Shown piece after piece: positions 1-11,711 of a DNA stretch of 64,000 nt. Source of the DNA: Burkholderiales bacterium (lineage in GTDB: Bacteria; Pseudomonadota; Gammaproteobacteria; Burkholderiales; Burkholderiaceae_C). The notes below the pieces were generated by a model. The model was not told the origin of the DNA and did no database searches. It saw only the letters and a program-made list of their open reading frames with translations. The translations under genes were made by a program, and so were the position numbers. The stretch spans positions 87,473 through 151,472 of the forward strand of contig CANGHK010000005.1 of assembly GCA_947453625.1 (NCBI GenBank). Direction: 5' to 3'. Position 1 is the stretch's first letter. Each line of letters starts with the position of its first letter.

Positions 1-2
1 GC

Positions 3-812
3 CAGGACTTGTTCCAGAAGGGTTTCATAGGCGAGGCGGCGCTGGAGGAGGTGCGCAAGGCCGTCGACCTGGCCGATGCGCAGGCGCGCGTCGCCCAGAC
101 GCAGGCCGATACCGCCGGCCCGGCCGGCAGCGACTCGGCGTTGGCGCAGGCCGCCGTCGACCAGGCGCTGGCCAGCGCCGAGGCCGCCCGGGCGCGTGCC
201 GGTTACGCCCGGATCCGGGCCCCTGCCAGCGGCACGCTGATCGGCCGCAAGGTCGAGGTCGGTGACGTGGTGCAGCCGGGCAAGCTGCTGATGACGCTGT
301 CGCCGGCCGGCCGCACCCAGTTGGTGGTGCAGGTCGACGAGAAGAACCTGCGTCTGCTGGCGCCGGGGCAGCAGGCGCTGGCCTCGGCCGATGCCTACCC
401 GCAGCAGCGCTTTGCCGCCGAACTGGCCTACATCAACCCGGGCGTCAACGCGCAGACCGGCGCGGTCGAGGTCAAGCTCGACGTCGCTTCGCCACCGGCC
501 ACGCTGCGCCAGGACATGACGGTGTCGGTGGACATCGCGGTGGCAAGGCGTCCGGCCGCGCTGGTCGCACCCGTCGCCGCGCTGCACGATATCGACGGCG
601 GCGCGCCCTGGGTACTGCGGGTCGAGTCCGGCCGCGCGCTGCGCCGGCCGGTCCGGCTTGGCCTGCGCGGCAGTGGCGTCAGCGAGGTGCTCGAGGGCCT
701 GCGCGCCGGTGACCTGCTGCTGCCACTGGCCTCGGCGCTGGCCGATGGCGCCCATCTGCGGGTGCGGGCCGCGGCGGCAGCCTCAGCCGCCGCGGCTTCG
801 GCCAGCCCGTGA
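3..812 (+). CDS. HlyD/MacA-type periplasmic adaptor subunit, partial (5' end outside window)
   Basis: C-terminal 269 residues of a membrane-fusion protein that links an inner-membrane ABC exporter to an outer-membrane channel. The frame is open to the left edge, so the true start lies outside. The visible part starts in the coiled-coil hairpin (Ala/Gln/Asp-rich, to about residue 70). It then passes through the second half of the lipoyl domain (GTLIGRKVEVGD, then QPGKLL) and the beta-barrel and membrane-proximal domains. It ends in an Ala-rich tail. The permease gene starts 13 bases downstream and an ATPase overlaps the permease, so this is the adaptor of a three-gene MacAB/DevBCA-like exporter. 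The substrate cannot be told from sequence. Confidence 0.9.
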   Translation, partial: QDLFQKGFIGEAALEEVRKAVDLADAQARVAQTQADTAGPAGSDSALAQAAVDQALASAEAARARAGYARIRAPASGTLIGRKVEVGDVVQPGKLLMTLSPAGRTQLVVQVDEKNLRLLAPGQQALASADAYPQQRFAAELAYINPGVNAQTGAVEVKLDVASPPATLRQDMTVSVDIAVARRPAALVAPVAALHDIDGGAPWVLRVESGRALRRPVRLGLRGSGVSEVLEGLRAGDLLLPLASALADGAHLRVRAAAAASAAAASASP

Positions 813-825
813 GCCTGAGGGCGAG

Positions 826-2824
<1,999 letters not shown>

Positions 2825-3021
2825 CGATCCGCAGCGGCGAGACCCGCATCTGCGCCATCGCACCGCGCGCCTTCTCCCGCGTCAGCGCAGCCGCCAGCAA
2901 CTGACCGGCGCCTACCCGTCCAGACCGTCCCGCGGCGTCCGCATCGTGTCGCCCAGGCGCTGCACCAGCGCGGAGTCGGTCGAGGCGGTGCTGCCGCGCT
3001 AGGCCCGGCCAGCGGTCGGGT

Positions 3022-3720
3022 TCAGGGCGACTGGATCCGGCTGACGCGGCGGCGCAGGCGCTCGGCCGAGTCGCTGTCGCCGGCCTGCTCGGCGCGCCGC
3101 AACTGCACCCCCAGCCAGGCCAGCAGCGGACGCCGCCAGCCCTGGTCAGCCGCGGTATCGACCGCCAGCGCGATGACCGCCGGGCTGGCCCGGCCGGCCT
3201 GCATCAGCGCGCCGGCGCCCACCAGGCGCGAGACCGGGTCGGCGATCTGGCGCAGCGCCGCGGCGGCGTCGTCCCCGCGGGTCGTGCCGGTCGTGATCAA
3301 CGCGGCCACCGCGCGCTGCGCCGCGGGCAGCAAGCCGGCTTGTTCCGGCGCCAACGTTCCGCTCAGGTAGCGCGCGTAGGCCTGCTCGGGCGCCGCCATG
3401 TCGGGCCGCAGCGGCGCCAGGCCCTCGCAGGGGTCGAACACCAGGCTGGCCACCCGGGCGGCGCAGCGCAGCAGTTCGGCGCGGGCCAGCAGGTCGGCGC
3501 GGCCGGTGCGGGCGATCTCGCCCCGGGCGCGGTCGAAGTCTTGCTGGGCGACGCGGCTGTCGCCACGCAGATAGGCCGCCACCGACTGCTCCAGCGCCGA
3601 CCGCGCCGTCAGCTGCCAGTCCGGCACCGGCGGCCCGCTGGCGCAGCCGGCCAGCAGCAGCGCGGCCGCGGCGGCTTGGATCCATCGGTGGCGGCGCTCG
3701 GGCGGCTGGCGTCGCGTCAT
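3022..3720 (-). CDS. Predicted lipoprotein of the Mla-like cluster
   Basis: A 232-residue predicted outer-membrane or periplasmic lipoprotein. The first 26 residues form a basic n-region, a hydrophobic stretch and the lipobox LAGC. The rest is helical, Ala/Arg/Leu-rich and without a recognised domain; it could be a TPR-like solenoid. It overlaps the MlaD-type gene by 4 bases (ATGA), so the two are co-translated and probably act together in lipid transfer between membranes. It is not clearly a member of the ABC auxiliary lipoprotein family (PF03886) often found at this place. The function is inferred only from position. Confidence 0.75.
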   Translation of the reverse strand: MTRRQPPERRHRWIQAAAAALLLAGCASGPPVPDWQLTARSALEQSVAAYLRGDSRVAQQDFDRARGEIARTGRADLLARAELLRCAARVASLVFDPCEGLAPLRPDMAAPEQAYARYLSGTLAPEQAGLLPAAQRAVAALITTGTTRGDDAAAALRQIADPVSRLVGAGALMQAGRASPAVIALAVDTAADQGWRRPLLAWLGVQLRRAEQAGDSDSAERLRRRVSRIQSP

Positions 3721-4760
3721 GGCAGCCTCAGCTCGGTGTCGCGCGCGAACGGCCACTTGCGGTTGACCTCGTCGACCAATAGCTGCACTTTGCGCAGGCT
3801 GGCCTCGACCTCGGCGCGCAGCGCGCCCAGGTCGGTGGTGGCCACACGGGTGTTGGCGGCGATGACCTGGGCCTCGGCCAGCACGCCGTCGACCCGGGTC
3901 AGCGTGGCGCGGGCCTCGCCCAGCAGCGCGCCCAACTGCAGCACCGCGACGCGGGTCTCGGGCATCACCCCGCGCGGGCCGAAGACCTGGTCGTCGGCCT
4001 TGACCGCCAGCGTGTCGACATGCGCGGCCAGCGTGTCGACCCGGGCCAGCAGCGCGTTGGCGCGGTCCAGCGTCAGCAGCAACCGGGCGGCGTCGGCGTC
4101 GTTGCCCAGCAGCAGACCGAGCGCGCCGCGCGGCCCTTTCAGCCGCCCGGTGGCCCCCTGCAGGTTGGCCAGGCTGCCCGCCAGCGCGGCGTCGGGCGCG
4201 GCCAGCGCGCTCAGGTTGTGCACCAGATCGCGCGCCGCGGCCACCAGCTTGGGGATCTCGGCCGTGGCGTCGCCCGCCAGCACCCGCCGCTCGGCGCCGT
4301 CGGCCAGGGGCGGGTCGGTCAGCACGCCGCTGTAGGCGCGCAGGTTGGTGTTGCCGACCAGTCCGCGCACGAGGGTGAACACGCTGGACTTGCGCAACCA
4401 GTGGGCGTCCTGGCGTGGCACGTCGATCAGGATGCGGGCGCTGCCTTCCGGGCTCAGCTCGATGCGGCGCACGCGCCCGATGGGGAATCCCGAGAAGGTC
4501 AGGTCCATGCCGACCACGACGCCTTCCGAATCGTCGGCGATCAGCACCAGGCGCTGGGTGGCCTCGAAGGCGCCGCGGGCGTACAGCACATAGGCCATGG
4601 CCGCGCACAGCAGCAAGCCCATCAGCAACAGCAGCGCCGCCGCCTTGGCTTCGATATGGGCTACCGCAGGCGCGGTGGCGGGCGTGTTGGGCGCTGCCTT
4701 GGTCGGAGCTTCGGCAGCCTTCACGCCGCTCGCCACCGCCGGCGGGGAGGGTTCAGTCAT
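3717..4760 (-). CDS. MlaD/MCE-domain substrate-binding protein
   Basis: A 347-residue inner-membrane-anchored periplasmic protein of the MCE family, which binds lipids in Mla-type ABC systems. After a roughly 35-residue cytoplasmic tail there is one membrane segment (about 38-60). A single MCE domain follows (about 66-150; landmarks GVVVGMDLTFSGFPIGRVR and LVRGLVGNTNL). The remaining half is mostly helical. A 28-base gap separates it from the upstream MlaE-type permease gene, and it overlaps the downstream lipoprotein gene. The cluster has no MlaF ATPase gene next to it. Confidence 0.88.
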   Translation of the reverse strand: MTEPSPPAVASGVKAAEAPTKAAPNTPATAPAVAHIEAKAAALLLLMGLLLCAAMAYVLYARGAFEATQRLVLIADDSEGVVVGMDLTFSGFPIGRVRRIELSPEGSARILIDVPRQDAHWLRKSSVFTLVRGLVGNTNLRAYSGVLTDPPLADGAERRVLAGDATAEIPKLVAAARDLVHNLSALAAPDAALAGSLANLQGATGRLKGPRGALGLLLGNDADAARLLLTLDRANALLARVDTLAAHVDTLAVKADDQVFGPRGVMPETRVAVLQLGALLGEARATLTRVDGVLAEAQVIAANTRVATTDLGALRAEVEASLRKVQLLVDEVNRKWPFARDTELRLP

Positions 4761-4788
4761 CGGGCGCTCCGGGCCATGGTCATCGCGG

Positions 4789-5598
4789 TCAATAGTAGTT
4801 GCCGACCAGCGAGGCGGCCTCGATCAGCAGGATCACGAGGAACATCCGCACCAGGCTCTGCAGCTCGACGCTGGCCCGCGACCTGGGCCGGGGCGCGGCC
4901 TGCAGCACCGAGGCCACCGGGATCAGCGACACCGCCCCGCTGAGGAGGAGCACCTTCAGTCCGAAGATCAGCGACAGCGCCGGGTTGAAGATGCGACCCA
5001 CCGTGCGGGTGTAGCCGTCGAATCCGCCCAGCGTGAAGCCGTGCACCGACAGGTAGGCCAGCAGCAGCGTCAGCGCGCAGCTCACGGTGGCGAGCAGCAG
5101 CACCGCGAACATGCCGGCCAGCACCCGGGGCAGCACGGCCTCGACCAGCGGATCGCGCCCCTGCTGGCGCAGCGCATCCAGGCCGCCGCTCGCGCGCAGC
5201 GCGGCCAACTCGGACGCTAATTCGGCAGCCATGGGCAGCGTGGCACGCAACGCGGCAAACAGTGCCGCGGCCAGTGGGATCAACTCCAGCACCAGCACCC
5301 GCACCACCATCTCGAGCGCGTATTGCGACAAGCCGTAGCCCAGCGCGGTGACGGTGACGATGCGTGTCACCACCAGGCTGATCACCGCGCTGACCACGCT
5401 GAAGCCGGCCAGCATGGGCCCGCTGGCGGCCACCAGGCGCCAGGCCAGCGGCCGGCGCCAGATCGCGGCCTGGGCGGCGGGCGACAGGGCCAGCACCAGC
5501 AGCACTGCGCCCAGGTGCACGGTCTGCCACCAGCCTGTCAGCCACGCCGTCAGCCAGCCGGTCAACCCGTCCACCCGTGCCGGTCGCTTGAATGCCAT
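4789..5598 (-). CDS. MlaE-family lipid ABC transporter permease
   Basis: A 269-residue integral membrane protein with five or six hydrophobic segments. It carries the conserved MlaE cytoplasmic coupling stretch ASGGLDALRQQGRDPLVEAV, followed by LPRVLAG. It is the permease half of an Mla/PqiA-like transporter for lipids across the envelope. The start ATG at 5598 gives a short basic N-terminus (MAFKRPARV); the open frame runs further upstream into the divergent hydrolase but has no family similarity there. It heads a minus-strand operon with the MCE protein and a lipoprotein. MlaE permeases need an MlaF-type ATPase, and none is encoded between or beside these genes. Confidence 0.85.
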   Translation of the reverse strand: MAFKRPARVDGLTGWLTAWLTGWWQTVHLGAVLLVLALSPAAQAAIWRRPLAWRLVAASGPMLAGFSVVSAVISLVVTRIVTVTALGYGLSQYALEMVVRVLVLELIPLAAALFAALRATLPMAAELASELAALRASGGLDALRQQGRDPLVEAVLPRVLAGMFAVLLLATVSCALTLLLAYLSVHGFTLGGFDGYTRTVGRIFNPALSLIFGLKVLLLSGAVSLIPVASVLQAAPRPRSRASVELQSLVRMFLVILLIEAASLVGNYY

Positions 5599-5715
5599 GC
5601 CGCCATCATAGGCAAGCCACCGCGCCAGGGGGCAGCGCATCGTGTACTGTCCGGGCCCGACCTGTCTCGACGTGCCTGCGTTGGCAGCCGACCCCGCAAC
5701 CCTCCCGAGCGCACC

Positions 5716-6786
5716 ATGACCTTGCCTGACCGCCTTGCCTCGCTGCTCTGCGCCGTGCTCTTCACCGCACTGTCTGCAGCGTCGGCGCTGGCCGCCGGCA
5801 CCCCCGAGCCCCGGCAAGGCGACTGGGTGGCGCGCGACTTCCGCTTCCAAACCGGCGAGGTGTTGCCCGAAGTCAATCTGCATTACCGCACCCTCGGCGA
5901 CCCGGGCGGCGAGCCGGTGTTGATCCTGCACGGCACCGCGGGATCGGGCGCCAGCCTGTTGAACCCGGACTTCGCCGACCAGCTTTTCGGCCCCGGCCAG
6001 GCGCTCGATGCCCGCCGCTATTTCATCATCCTGCCCGACGCGCTGGGCACCGGCCAGTCCACCAAGCCGTCCGACGGCCTGCGCGCGAAGTTTCCGCGCT
6101 ACGACTACGACGACATGGTGTTGGCGCAGTACCGGCTGGTGACCGAGGGCCTGGGCATCAAGCACCTGCGGCTGGTGATGGGCAATTCGATGGGCGGCAT
6201 GCAGGCCTGGATCTGGGCTGGGCGCTATCCCGGCATGATGGACGCCGTGGTGCCCATGGCCTGCCTGCCGACCGCGATGTCGGGCCGCAACTGGATGCTG
6301 CGCCGGATGCTGACGCAGGCGATCCGCACCGATCCGGCCTGGAACCAGGGCGACTACAGCGCGCAGCCGCCGGCGATGCAGCGCCACCTGCTGGTTTTCA
6401 ACCTGGCCACGGCAGGCGGCAACCAGGGCTTGCAGGCCCAGGCGCCGACCTCCGAGAAGGGCGACCAGTTGATCGCCAAGGCGCTGGCCCAGCCTTTCCG
6501 GGGCGACGCGAACGACCTGCTCTACCAATGGGAATCGTCGTTCGACTTCGACGCCTCGGCCGGTCTCGACCGCATCCAGGCGCCGGTGCTGGCCATCAAT
6601 TCGTCGGACGACGAGCGCAACCCGCCCGAGTTCGGTGTGATGGAGCGCGAGATCGCGCGCCTGAAGAACGGCCGCTACCTGTTGATTCCCGGCGGCCCCG
6701 ACACCCGCGGCCATGGCACCACCGGCCAGGCCAGGCTCTACCAGGGCGCGCTGGCCGACTGGCTGGCCCAGGTGCCGCGGCGCTGA
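5716..6786 (+). CDS. Exported alpha/beta-fold hydrolase (MetX-like fold)
   Basis: A 356-residue protein with a cleavable signal peptide (about residues 1-27, ending ASALAAG) and an alpha/beta-hydrolase fold. The oxyanion and early motif is HGTAGSG. The nucleophile elbow is GNSMGG with Ser158. The likely acid is one of the aspartates in NSSDDERNPPE, and the likely base is the His in RGHGT near residue 333. The arrangement resembles homoserine O-acetyltransferase (MetX) relatives, but export to the periplasm argues for an esterase or acyl hydrolase on an unknown substrate. It stands alone, divergent from the Mla-like operon and convergent with livF. ATG 5716 is the only start giving the signal peptide. 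Confidence 0.85.
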   Translation: MTLPDRLASLLCAVLFTALSAASALAAGTPEPRQGDWVARDFRFQTGEVLPEVNLHYRTLGDPGGEPVLILHGTAGSGASLLNPDFADQLFGPGQALDARRYFIILPDALGTGQSTKPSDGLRAKFPRYDYDDMVLAQYRLVTEGLGIKHLRLVMGNSMGGMQAWIWAGRYPGMMDAVVPMACLPTAMSGRNWMLRRMLTQAIRTDPAWNQGDYSAQPPAMQRHLLVFNLATAGGNQGLQAQAPTSEKGDQLIAKALAQPFRGDANDLLYQWESSFDFDASAGLDRIQAPVLAINSSDDERNPPEFGVMEREIARLKNGRYLLIPGGPDTRGHGTTGQARLYQGALADWLAQVPRR

Positions 6787-6807
6787 GCTGCGGGCCCGCC
6801 CGGCCGC

Positions 6808-7532
<725 letters not shown>

Positions 7533-7536
<4 letters not shown>

Positions 7537-8279
7537 TGCTGCCCCAGGTAGACGCGCTTGACTTCGGTGTTGGCGCGGATCTCGGCCGGCGTGCCCTGGG
7601 CCAGCAGCTCGCCGTGGTGCAGCACCACCAGGCGCTGGCAGATGCCCATCACCAGCTTCATCTTGTGTTCGACCAGCACGACGGTGCGCTCGGCCGCCAG
7701 GGTGGTGATCAAGTCCATCATCACGCCGGTTTCCTCGGGCGACATGCCGGCGGTGGGCTCGTCCATCAGCAGCAGGCGCGGCTGCGGCGCCAGCGCCATC
7801 GCGATCTCCAGCGCGCGCTGCTGGCCATGCGCCAGGTCGCCGGCGTTCTTGTGGCGCAGGTCGGCCAGGCCCACCCGCTCCAGCAAGGCCTCGGCCTGGG
7901 CGGCCACCTCGCGCAGCGCGGCGCGCGGTTGGAACAGCTCGAAGCGGGCCTGGCGCATCTGGGCCGCGACGCGCACGTTCTCGAACGCGCTGAGCTGCTT
8001 GAACACGGTGGTGATCTGGAAGCTCTTGGCGATGCCGATGCGGGCGAACTGGTGCTGGGCCAGGCCGGTGATGTCGCGGCCCTCGAAACGCACCGTGCCG
8101 CTGCTGGGCGGGAACGCCCCGCTGATGACATTGAAGAAGGTGGACTTGCCCGCGCCGTTGGGGCCGATGATCGCGGTGAGCTGGCCGGCGGGGAAGGCCA
8201 CGCTGACATGCTTGAGCGCGACGAAGGCGCCGAAGCGTTTGCCCAGGCCGGTGACTTCGAGCATAGCGGCGCCGCTCAT
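7533..8279 (-). CDS. livG: Branched-chain-type ABC importer ATPase LivG
   Basis: A 248-residue ATPase partner of LivF. Walker A GPNGAGKST is at 39-47. The signature is LAHGQ at 149-153, a degenerate form of the kind normal in LivG proteins. Walker B LLLMDEPTAG spans about 169-178, and VLVEHKM carries the switch His. It has the C-terminal extension typical of BCA_ABC_TP ATPases (VKRVYLG). ATG at 8279 is chosen because it overlaps the livM stop by 4 bases and because the family starts right at this point; the frame is open further upstream inside livM. Confidence 0.93.
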
Positions 8280-9253
8280 CGCGGGCTCCCGCGTCGTGCG
8301 GCGGCGCGCGCCAGCCAGTCCAGCGTCGAGCCCCACAGCCCGCGCGGGAAGAACAGCACGAAGACCATGAAGACCACGCCTACCGAGGCCATCCAGTAAG
8401 GCGTCAGGTGCGTCACCACGTCTTCCAGCGTGAGGAAGACGATGGCGCCGACGAAGGGGCCGAAGAAGGTGCCCATGCCGCCCAGCAGGCACATCATCAC
8501 CGCCTGGCCCGATTGCAGGTAGTGAAGGGAGTCGATCGGCACGATGGACAGGTGCAGCGCGCGCAGCGTGCCAGCCAGGCCGCACAGCGCGGCCGACAGC
8601 ACGAAGGCCAGCAGCTTGGTGCGGGCGACGTCATAGCCGCAGGCCGACGCGCGCTGCTCGTTCTCGCGCACGGTCTCGATCACCGCGCCGAAAGGCGAGG
8701 CCAGCACCCGCGAGACGAACCACAACGCCGCGGCGACGAAGACCCAGATGAAGTAGTACTTGGCCACCGGGTCGAGAAGGTCGATCTTGAAGCCTGGCAA
8801 CTCGATCGCCTCGACCCGGACGCCGCGCAGGCCGTTCTCGCCGCCGGTCCAGCGCTCGGCCTTGTAGAAGGCGTAGTAGACGATCTGGCCCAGCGCCAGC
8901 GTGACCATCGAGAAGTAGATGCCCTTGGTGCGCGTGGCCAGCGCGCCGATGACCAGCCCGGCCAGGGCCGACGCCGCCACGCCAGCCGGGATCGCCGCCC
9001 ACCAGGGCCAGCCGGCATGCACGATCACCATGCCGGCCACATAGCCGCCCATGCCCAGGAAGGCCGCGTGGCCGAAGGACAGCAGGCCGGTGTAGCCGAA
9101 CAGCAGGTTGAAGCCGACCGCGTAGAGGCCAAAGATCAGCACGTTGACCGCCAGCGCCTGGTAAGGCATCAGCAGCGGAAACACCAGCAGGAAGGCCAGC
9201 ACCGCGGCCACGCGGTGGCGGGTGGTGAAGGCGAGGAGGGATTGCAGGGTCAT
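8276..9253 (-). CDS. livM: Branched-chain-type ABC importer permease LivM
   Basis: A 325-residue inner-membrane permease with about nine hydrophobic segments. Family landmarks are YTGLLSFGHAAFLGMGGYVAG, TKGIYFSMVTLA, and the cytoplasmic EAA-like loop FGAVIETVRENEQRA, which contacts the ATPases. The C-terminal segment GGMGTFFGPFVGA is also diagnostic. It lies between livH and livG in a four-gene minus-strand operon. The start ATG at 9253 is 11 bases downstream of the livH stop. Confidence 0.93.
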   Translation of the reverse strand: MTLQSLLAFTTRHRVAAVLAFLLVFPLLMPYQALAVNVLIFGLYAVGFNLLFGYTGLLSFGHAAFLGMGGYVAGMVIVHAGWPWWAAIPAGVAASALAGLVIGALATRTKGIYFSMVTLALGQIVYYAFYKAERWTGGENGLRGVRVEAIELPGFKIDLLDPVAKYYFIWVFVAAALWFVSRVLASPFGAVIETVRENEQRASACGYDVARTKLLAFVLSAALCGLAGTLRALHLSIVPIDSLHYLQSGQAVMMCLLGGMGTFFGPFVGAIVFLTLEDVVTHLTPYWMASVGVVFMVFVLFFPRGLWGSTLDWLARAAARRGSPR

Positions 9254-9263
9254 GCCTTGTCCA

Positions 9264-10148
9264 TCAGCCCATGTGGCCGGCTTTGCCGAACAGCCCCTGC
9301 GGCCGCACCAGCAGCACCAGCGCCATCAGCACGAAGATCGACAGCTCGGCATAGGCCGGCGCGAACAGCGAGGTCATCGAGAACACCACGCCCACCAGCA
9401 GCCCGGCCACCACCGCGCCGGGCAGCGAGCCCATGCCGCCGACGACGGTCACGACAAAGGACTCGGCCAGCAGCGTGATGCCCATCTCCGGGTTGACGGC
9501 CCGGGTGGGCGCGGCCAGCGCGCCCGACAGCCCGGCGATCGCCGTGCCTATGCCGAACACCAACAGCCAGACCCGCGACACGTCTATGCCCAGCACGCGG
9601 ACGATCTCGGGGTCGCGCGCACCGGCGCGGATGATCAGGCCGTAGCGCGTCTTCTCGATGAACAGCCACAGCAAGCCGATCACCAGTGCGGCGGCGACTA
9701 TCAGGAACAGCCGGTAGGTGGGGAAGAAACCGAAGCCCAGGTCGGTGGCGCCGCGCAGCGCGGCCGGCGTGCTCGACGGCAGGCCCTCGATGCCGAAGAA
9801 GAAGCGCATCGCGTCGATCAGCACATAGCCCAGGCCGAAGGTCAGCAGCAGCGGGTAGTCGATGCCGCGGCCATAGAGCGGGCGCACCAGGACGCGCTCG
9901 ACCGCCAACCCCAGCGTGCCAACCACCAGCGGCACCAGCGCCAGGCTGAACCAGAAGTTGCCGGTGAGCTGCAGGAAGTACACCCCGAGAAAGGCCCCGA
10001 CCATGAAGAACGCGCCATGCGCGAAGTTCACGACCGTCAGCATGCCGAAGATCAGCGACAGGCCGATCGCCAGCAGCGCGTAGACGGCGCCCAGCGCGAT
10101 GCCGGTGACGAGTTGCAGCGCCAGCAGCTGGGGGGTGATGCCTTCCAT
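9264..10148 (-). CDS. livH: Branched-chain-type ABC importer permease LivH
   Basis: A 294-residue inner-membrane permease. Landmarks are GIALGAVYALLAIGLSLIFG near the N-terminus, VNFAHGAFFMVGA, the loop YGLIIRAGARDPEIVRVLG contacting the ATPases, and the C-terminal GGMGSLPGAVVAGLLVG. It heads the permease/ATPase part of the operon. A 235-base non-coding stretch with three strong hairpins separates it from the upstream binding-protein gene. The ATG at 10148 fits the family N-terminus; a longer in-frame reading upstream crosses the hairpin region and is not credible. Confidence 0.93.
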   Translation of the reverse strand: MEGITPQLLALQLVTGIALGAVYALLAIGLSLIFGMLTVVNFAHGAFFMVGAFLGVYFLQLTGNFWFSLALVPLVVGTLGLAVERVLVRPLYGRGIDYPLLLTFGLGYVLIDAMRFFFGIEGLPSSTPAALRGATDLGFGFFPTYRLFLIVAAALVIGLLWLFIEKTRYGLIIRAGARDPEIVRVLGIDVSRVWLLVFGIGTAIAGLSGALAAPTRAVNPEMGITLLAESFVVTVVGGMGSLPGAVVAGLLVGVVFSMTSLFAPAYAELSIFVLMALVLLVRPQGLFGKAGHMG

Positions 10149-10247
10149 GAAAACTCCGGCGATGGCCAATGCTCGGCCGCTGAATAGGGTGCATCCACCT
10201 GAGATGATTTGCGTCGCGAGCGCGCCGAGCTTGGGTCGAGCAGCGCA

Positions 10248-10354
10248 GCCGTACACCCGTACGGCGAGCAGCGCAGGCTGAGCCCGGACCGAGCAAGCCC
10301 CTGCGGGCTTGCGAATGCCTGGTGAAGGCCCATGCGCCTGCCAGCGCATGGGCC
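10248..10354. repeat. Three strong hairpins between binding-protein gene and livH
   Basis: Three perfect inverted repeats follow each other. 10248-10254 pairs with 10259-10265 (GCCGTAC, loop ACCC). 10293-10300 pairs with 10305-10312 (GCAAGCCC, loop CTGC). 10327-10337 pairs with 10344-10354 (GGCCCATGCGC, loop CTGCCA). None has a U-run on the minus strand, so they look more like mRNA-stabilising or attenuating structures than full terminators. Such elements commonly let a binding protein outnumber its membrane components. That role is inference. Confidence 0.6.
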
Positions 10355-10383
10355 CGAGATCGACGCGCGCAGCAGCAAAGCAC

Positions 10384-11628
10384 TCAGGTGGAGATCTTGT
10401 GGCCGAGCTCGTCGCAGGTTCGGAGGTTCTTCTCGTCCGCGGCCTCGATCGCCAGCACCTTGAAGACGTCGTACTTGTCCTTCATCGCGGTCGACTTGGA
10501 CTCGACGATCACCACCGACTGCACCGACTGGTGGTCGCACTTGCGGTAGCTCTGCTCGCCCTTGTACCAGTTGTACTTGAGCTGGCGCAGCGCGATGGAC
10601 ACGCGGGTGGAGTCGACCGCGTCGGCGTTCTTGACCGCCTGCAGCACGCTCTTGATGCCGGCGTAACCGAGCGCGCCGTAGTCGCTGGGCACGGCGCCCG
10701 CATAGGCCTTGCGGAAGGCGTCGTTGAAGGCCTTGGCCGCCGGGATCTTGTCCTCCATGCCCCAGTAGTAGCTGGTGCCGCCGATGATGCCGTCGAAGGC
10801 CTCGGCCCCGCCGGCCTGGCGCGAGGTGTAGAGCAGCACGGGGGTGATCACCTTGGTGCTCTGCTTCAAGCCGAAGTCGGTGACCTGCTTGGCCGAGTTG
10901 ACCAGGTCGCGGCCGAAGTTGCACAGCACCAGGATGTCGGGCTTGAGCGACTGGATGCGCGGCAGGAAAGCCGAGTAATCCGCCGCGCCCAGCGGGTGCC
11001 GGATGTCGGCCAGGGTCTGCATGCCCAGGGCCTGGCCGGCGCGCTGGAAGCCGCGCACCATCTCGTGGCCGTAGGCATAGTCGGCCGTCAGGTAGACCAC
11101 CTTCTTGCCGAACTTCGGGAAGGCGTAGCGCGCCACCGCGCCGGCGGTCAGGTGCGGGTTCAGCGCCTCGTGGAAGGTGTACAGGCTCCAGTCCTTGGCC
11201 TCGTTGATCGCGTCAGACTGGCTGATCGAGTTGAACAGCACCTTGCGGTCGCGGCAGACCGCGTTGATCGAGAGCTGGGTCGCCGCCGACAGCGAACCGA
11301 CGACGAAGTCGACCTTGTCTTTTTCGATCAGCTCGAGCGTGCGGGTCGCCGCCTCGCCCGGGTTCAACTTGTCGTCGCGCACCAGCAGCTCGCACAGCCG
11401 GCCCTTGTAGCCGCCGGCGGCGTTGAACTCCTTGACCGCGAGCTCGGCGGCGCGCACCTGGTCTTGCGCCTCGGCCGAGAACGCGCCGGTCAGCGGCGTC
11501 GGAAAGCCGATCTTGATCGGCCCGCTTTGGGCGCGGGCGGTCGAGAACAGCAGCGGGCTGGCGGCAACGGCGCTGCCGGCGCCCAGGGTCTGGAGCATCC
11601 GGCGGCGGCTGGGGAGGGCGGTGGTCAT
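10384..11628 (-). CDS. ABC importer substrate-binding protein, LivK family, Tat-exported
   Basis: A 414-residue periplasmic binding protein (type 1 periplasmic-binding fold, Peripla_BP_6). The N-terminus carries a twin-arginine signal, SRRRMLQTLG, followed by a hydrophobic stretch and a cleavage site after ARA, so the folded protein is probably exported by Tat. The mature part starts with PIKIGFPTPLTGAFS, the classical LivK-type first strand. It contains YLTADYAYGHEM between the lobes. It supplies ligand to livHMGF encoded just downstream. Similar proteins in catabolic loci bind aromatic acids, amides or urea as often as amino acids. The FAD monooxygenase upstream points to a heteroaromatic ligand. 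Confidence 0.92.
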   Translation of the reverse strand: MTTALPSRRRMLQTLGAGSAVAASPLLFSTARAQSGPIKIGFPTPLTGAFSAEAQDQVRAAELAVKEFNAAGGYKGRLCELLVRDDKLNPGEAATRTLELIEKDKVDFVVGSLSAATQLSINAVCRDRKVLFNSISQSDAINEAKDWSLYTFHEALNPHLTAGAVARYAFPKFGKKVVYLTADYAYGHEMVRGFQRAGQALGMQTLADIRHPLGAADYSAFLPRIQSLKPDILVLCNFGRDLVNSAKQVTDFGLKQSTKVITPVLLYTSRQAGGAEAFDGIIGGTSYYWGMEDKIPAAKAFNDAFRKAYAGAVPSDYGALGYAGIKSVLQAVKNADAVDSTRVSIALRQLKYNWYKGEQSYRKCDHQSVQSVVIVESKSTAMKDKYDVFKVLAIEAADEKNLRTCDELGHKIST

Positions 11629-11711
11629 GGGGCGGTCTCCTTCAATGGCGGGTGGGGTGGACTTGGCGTCTCTGGGGAATCTTGGGGCGGGCGGGCGGCG
11701 TGCTGGTGGCG

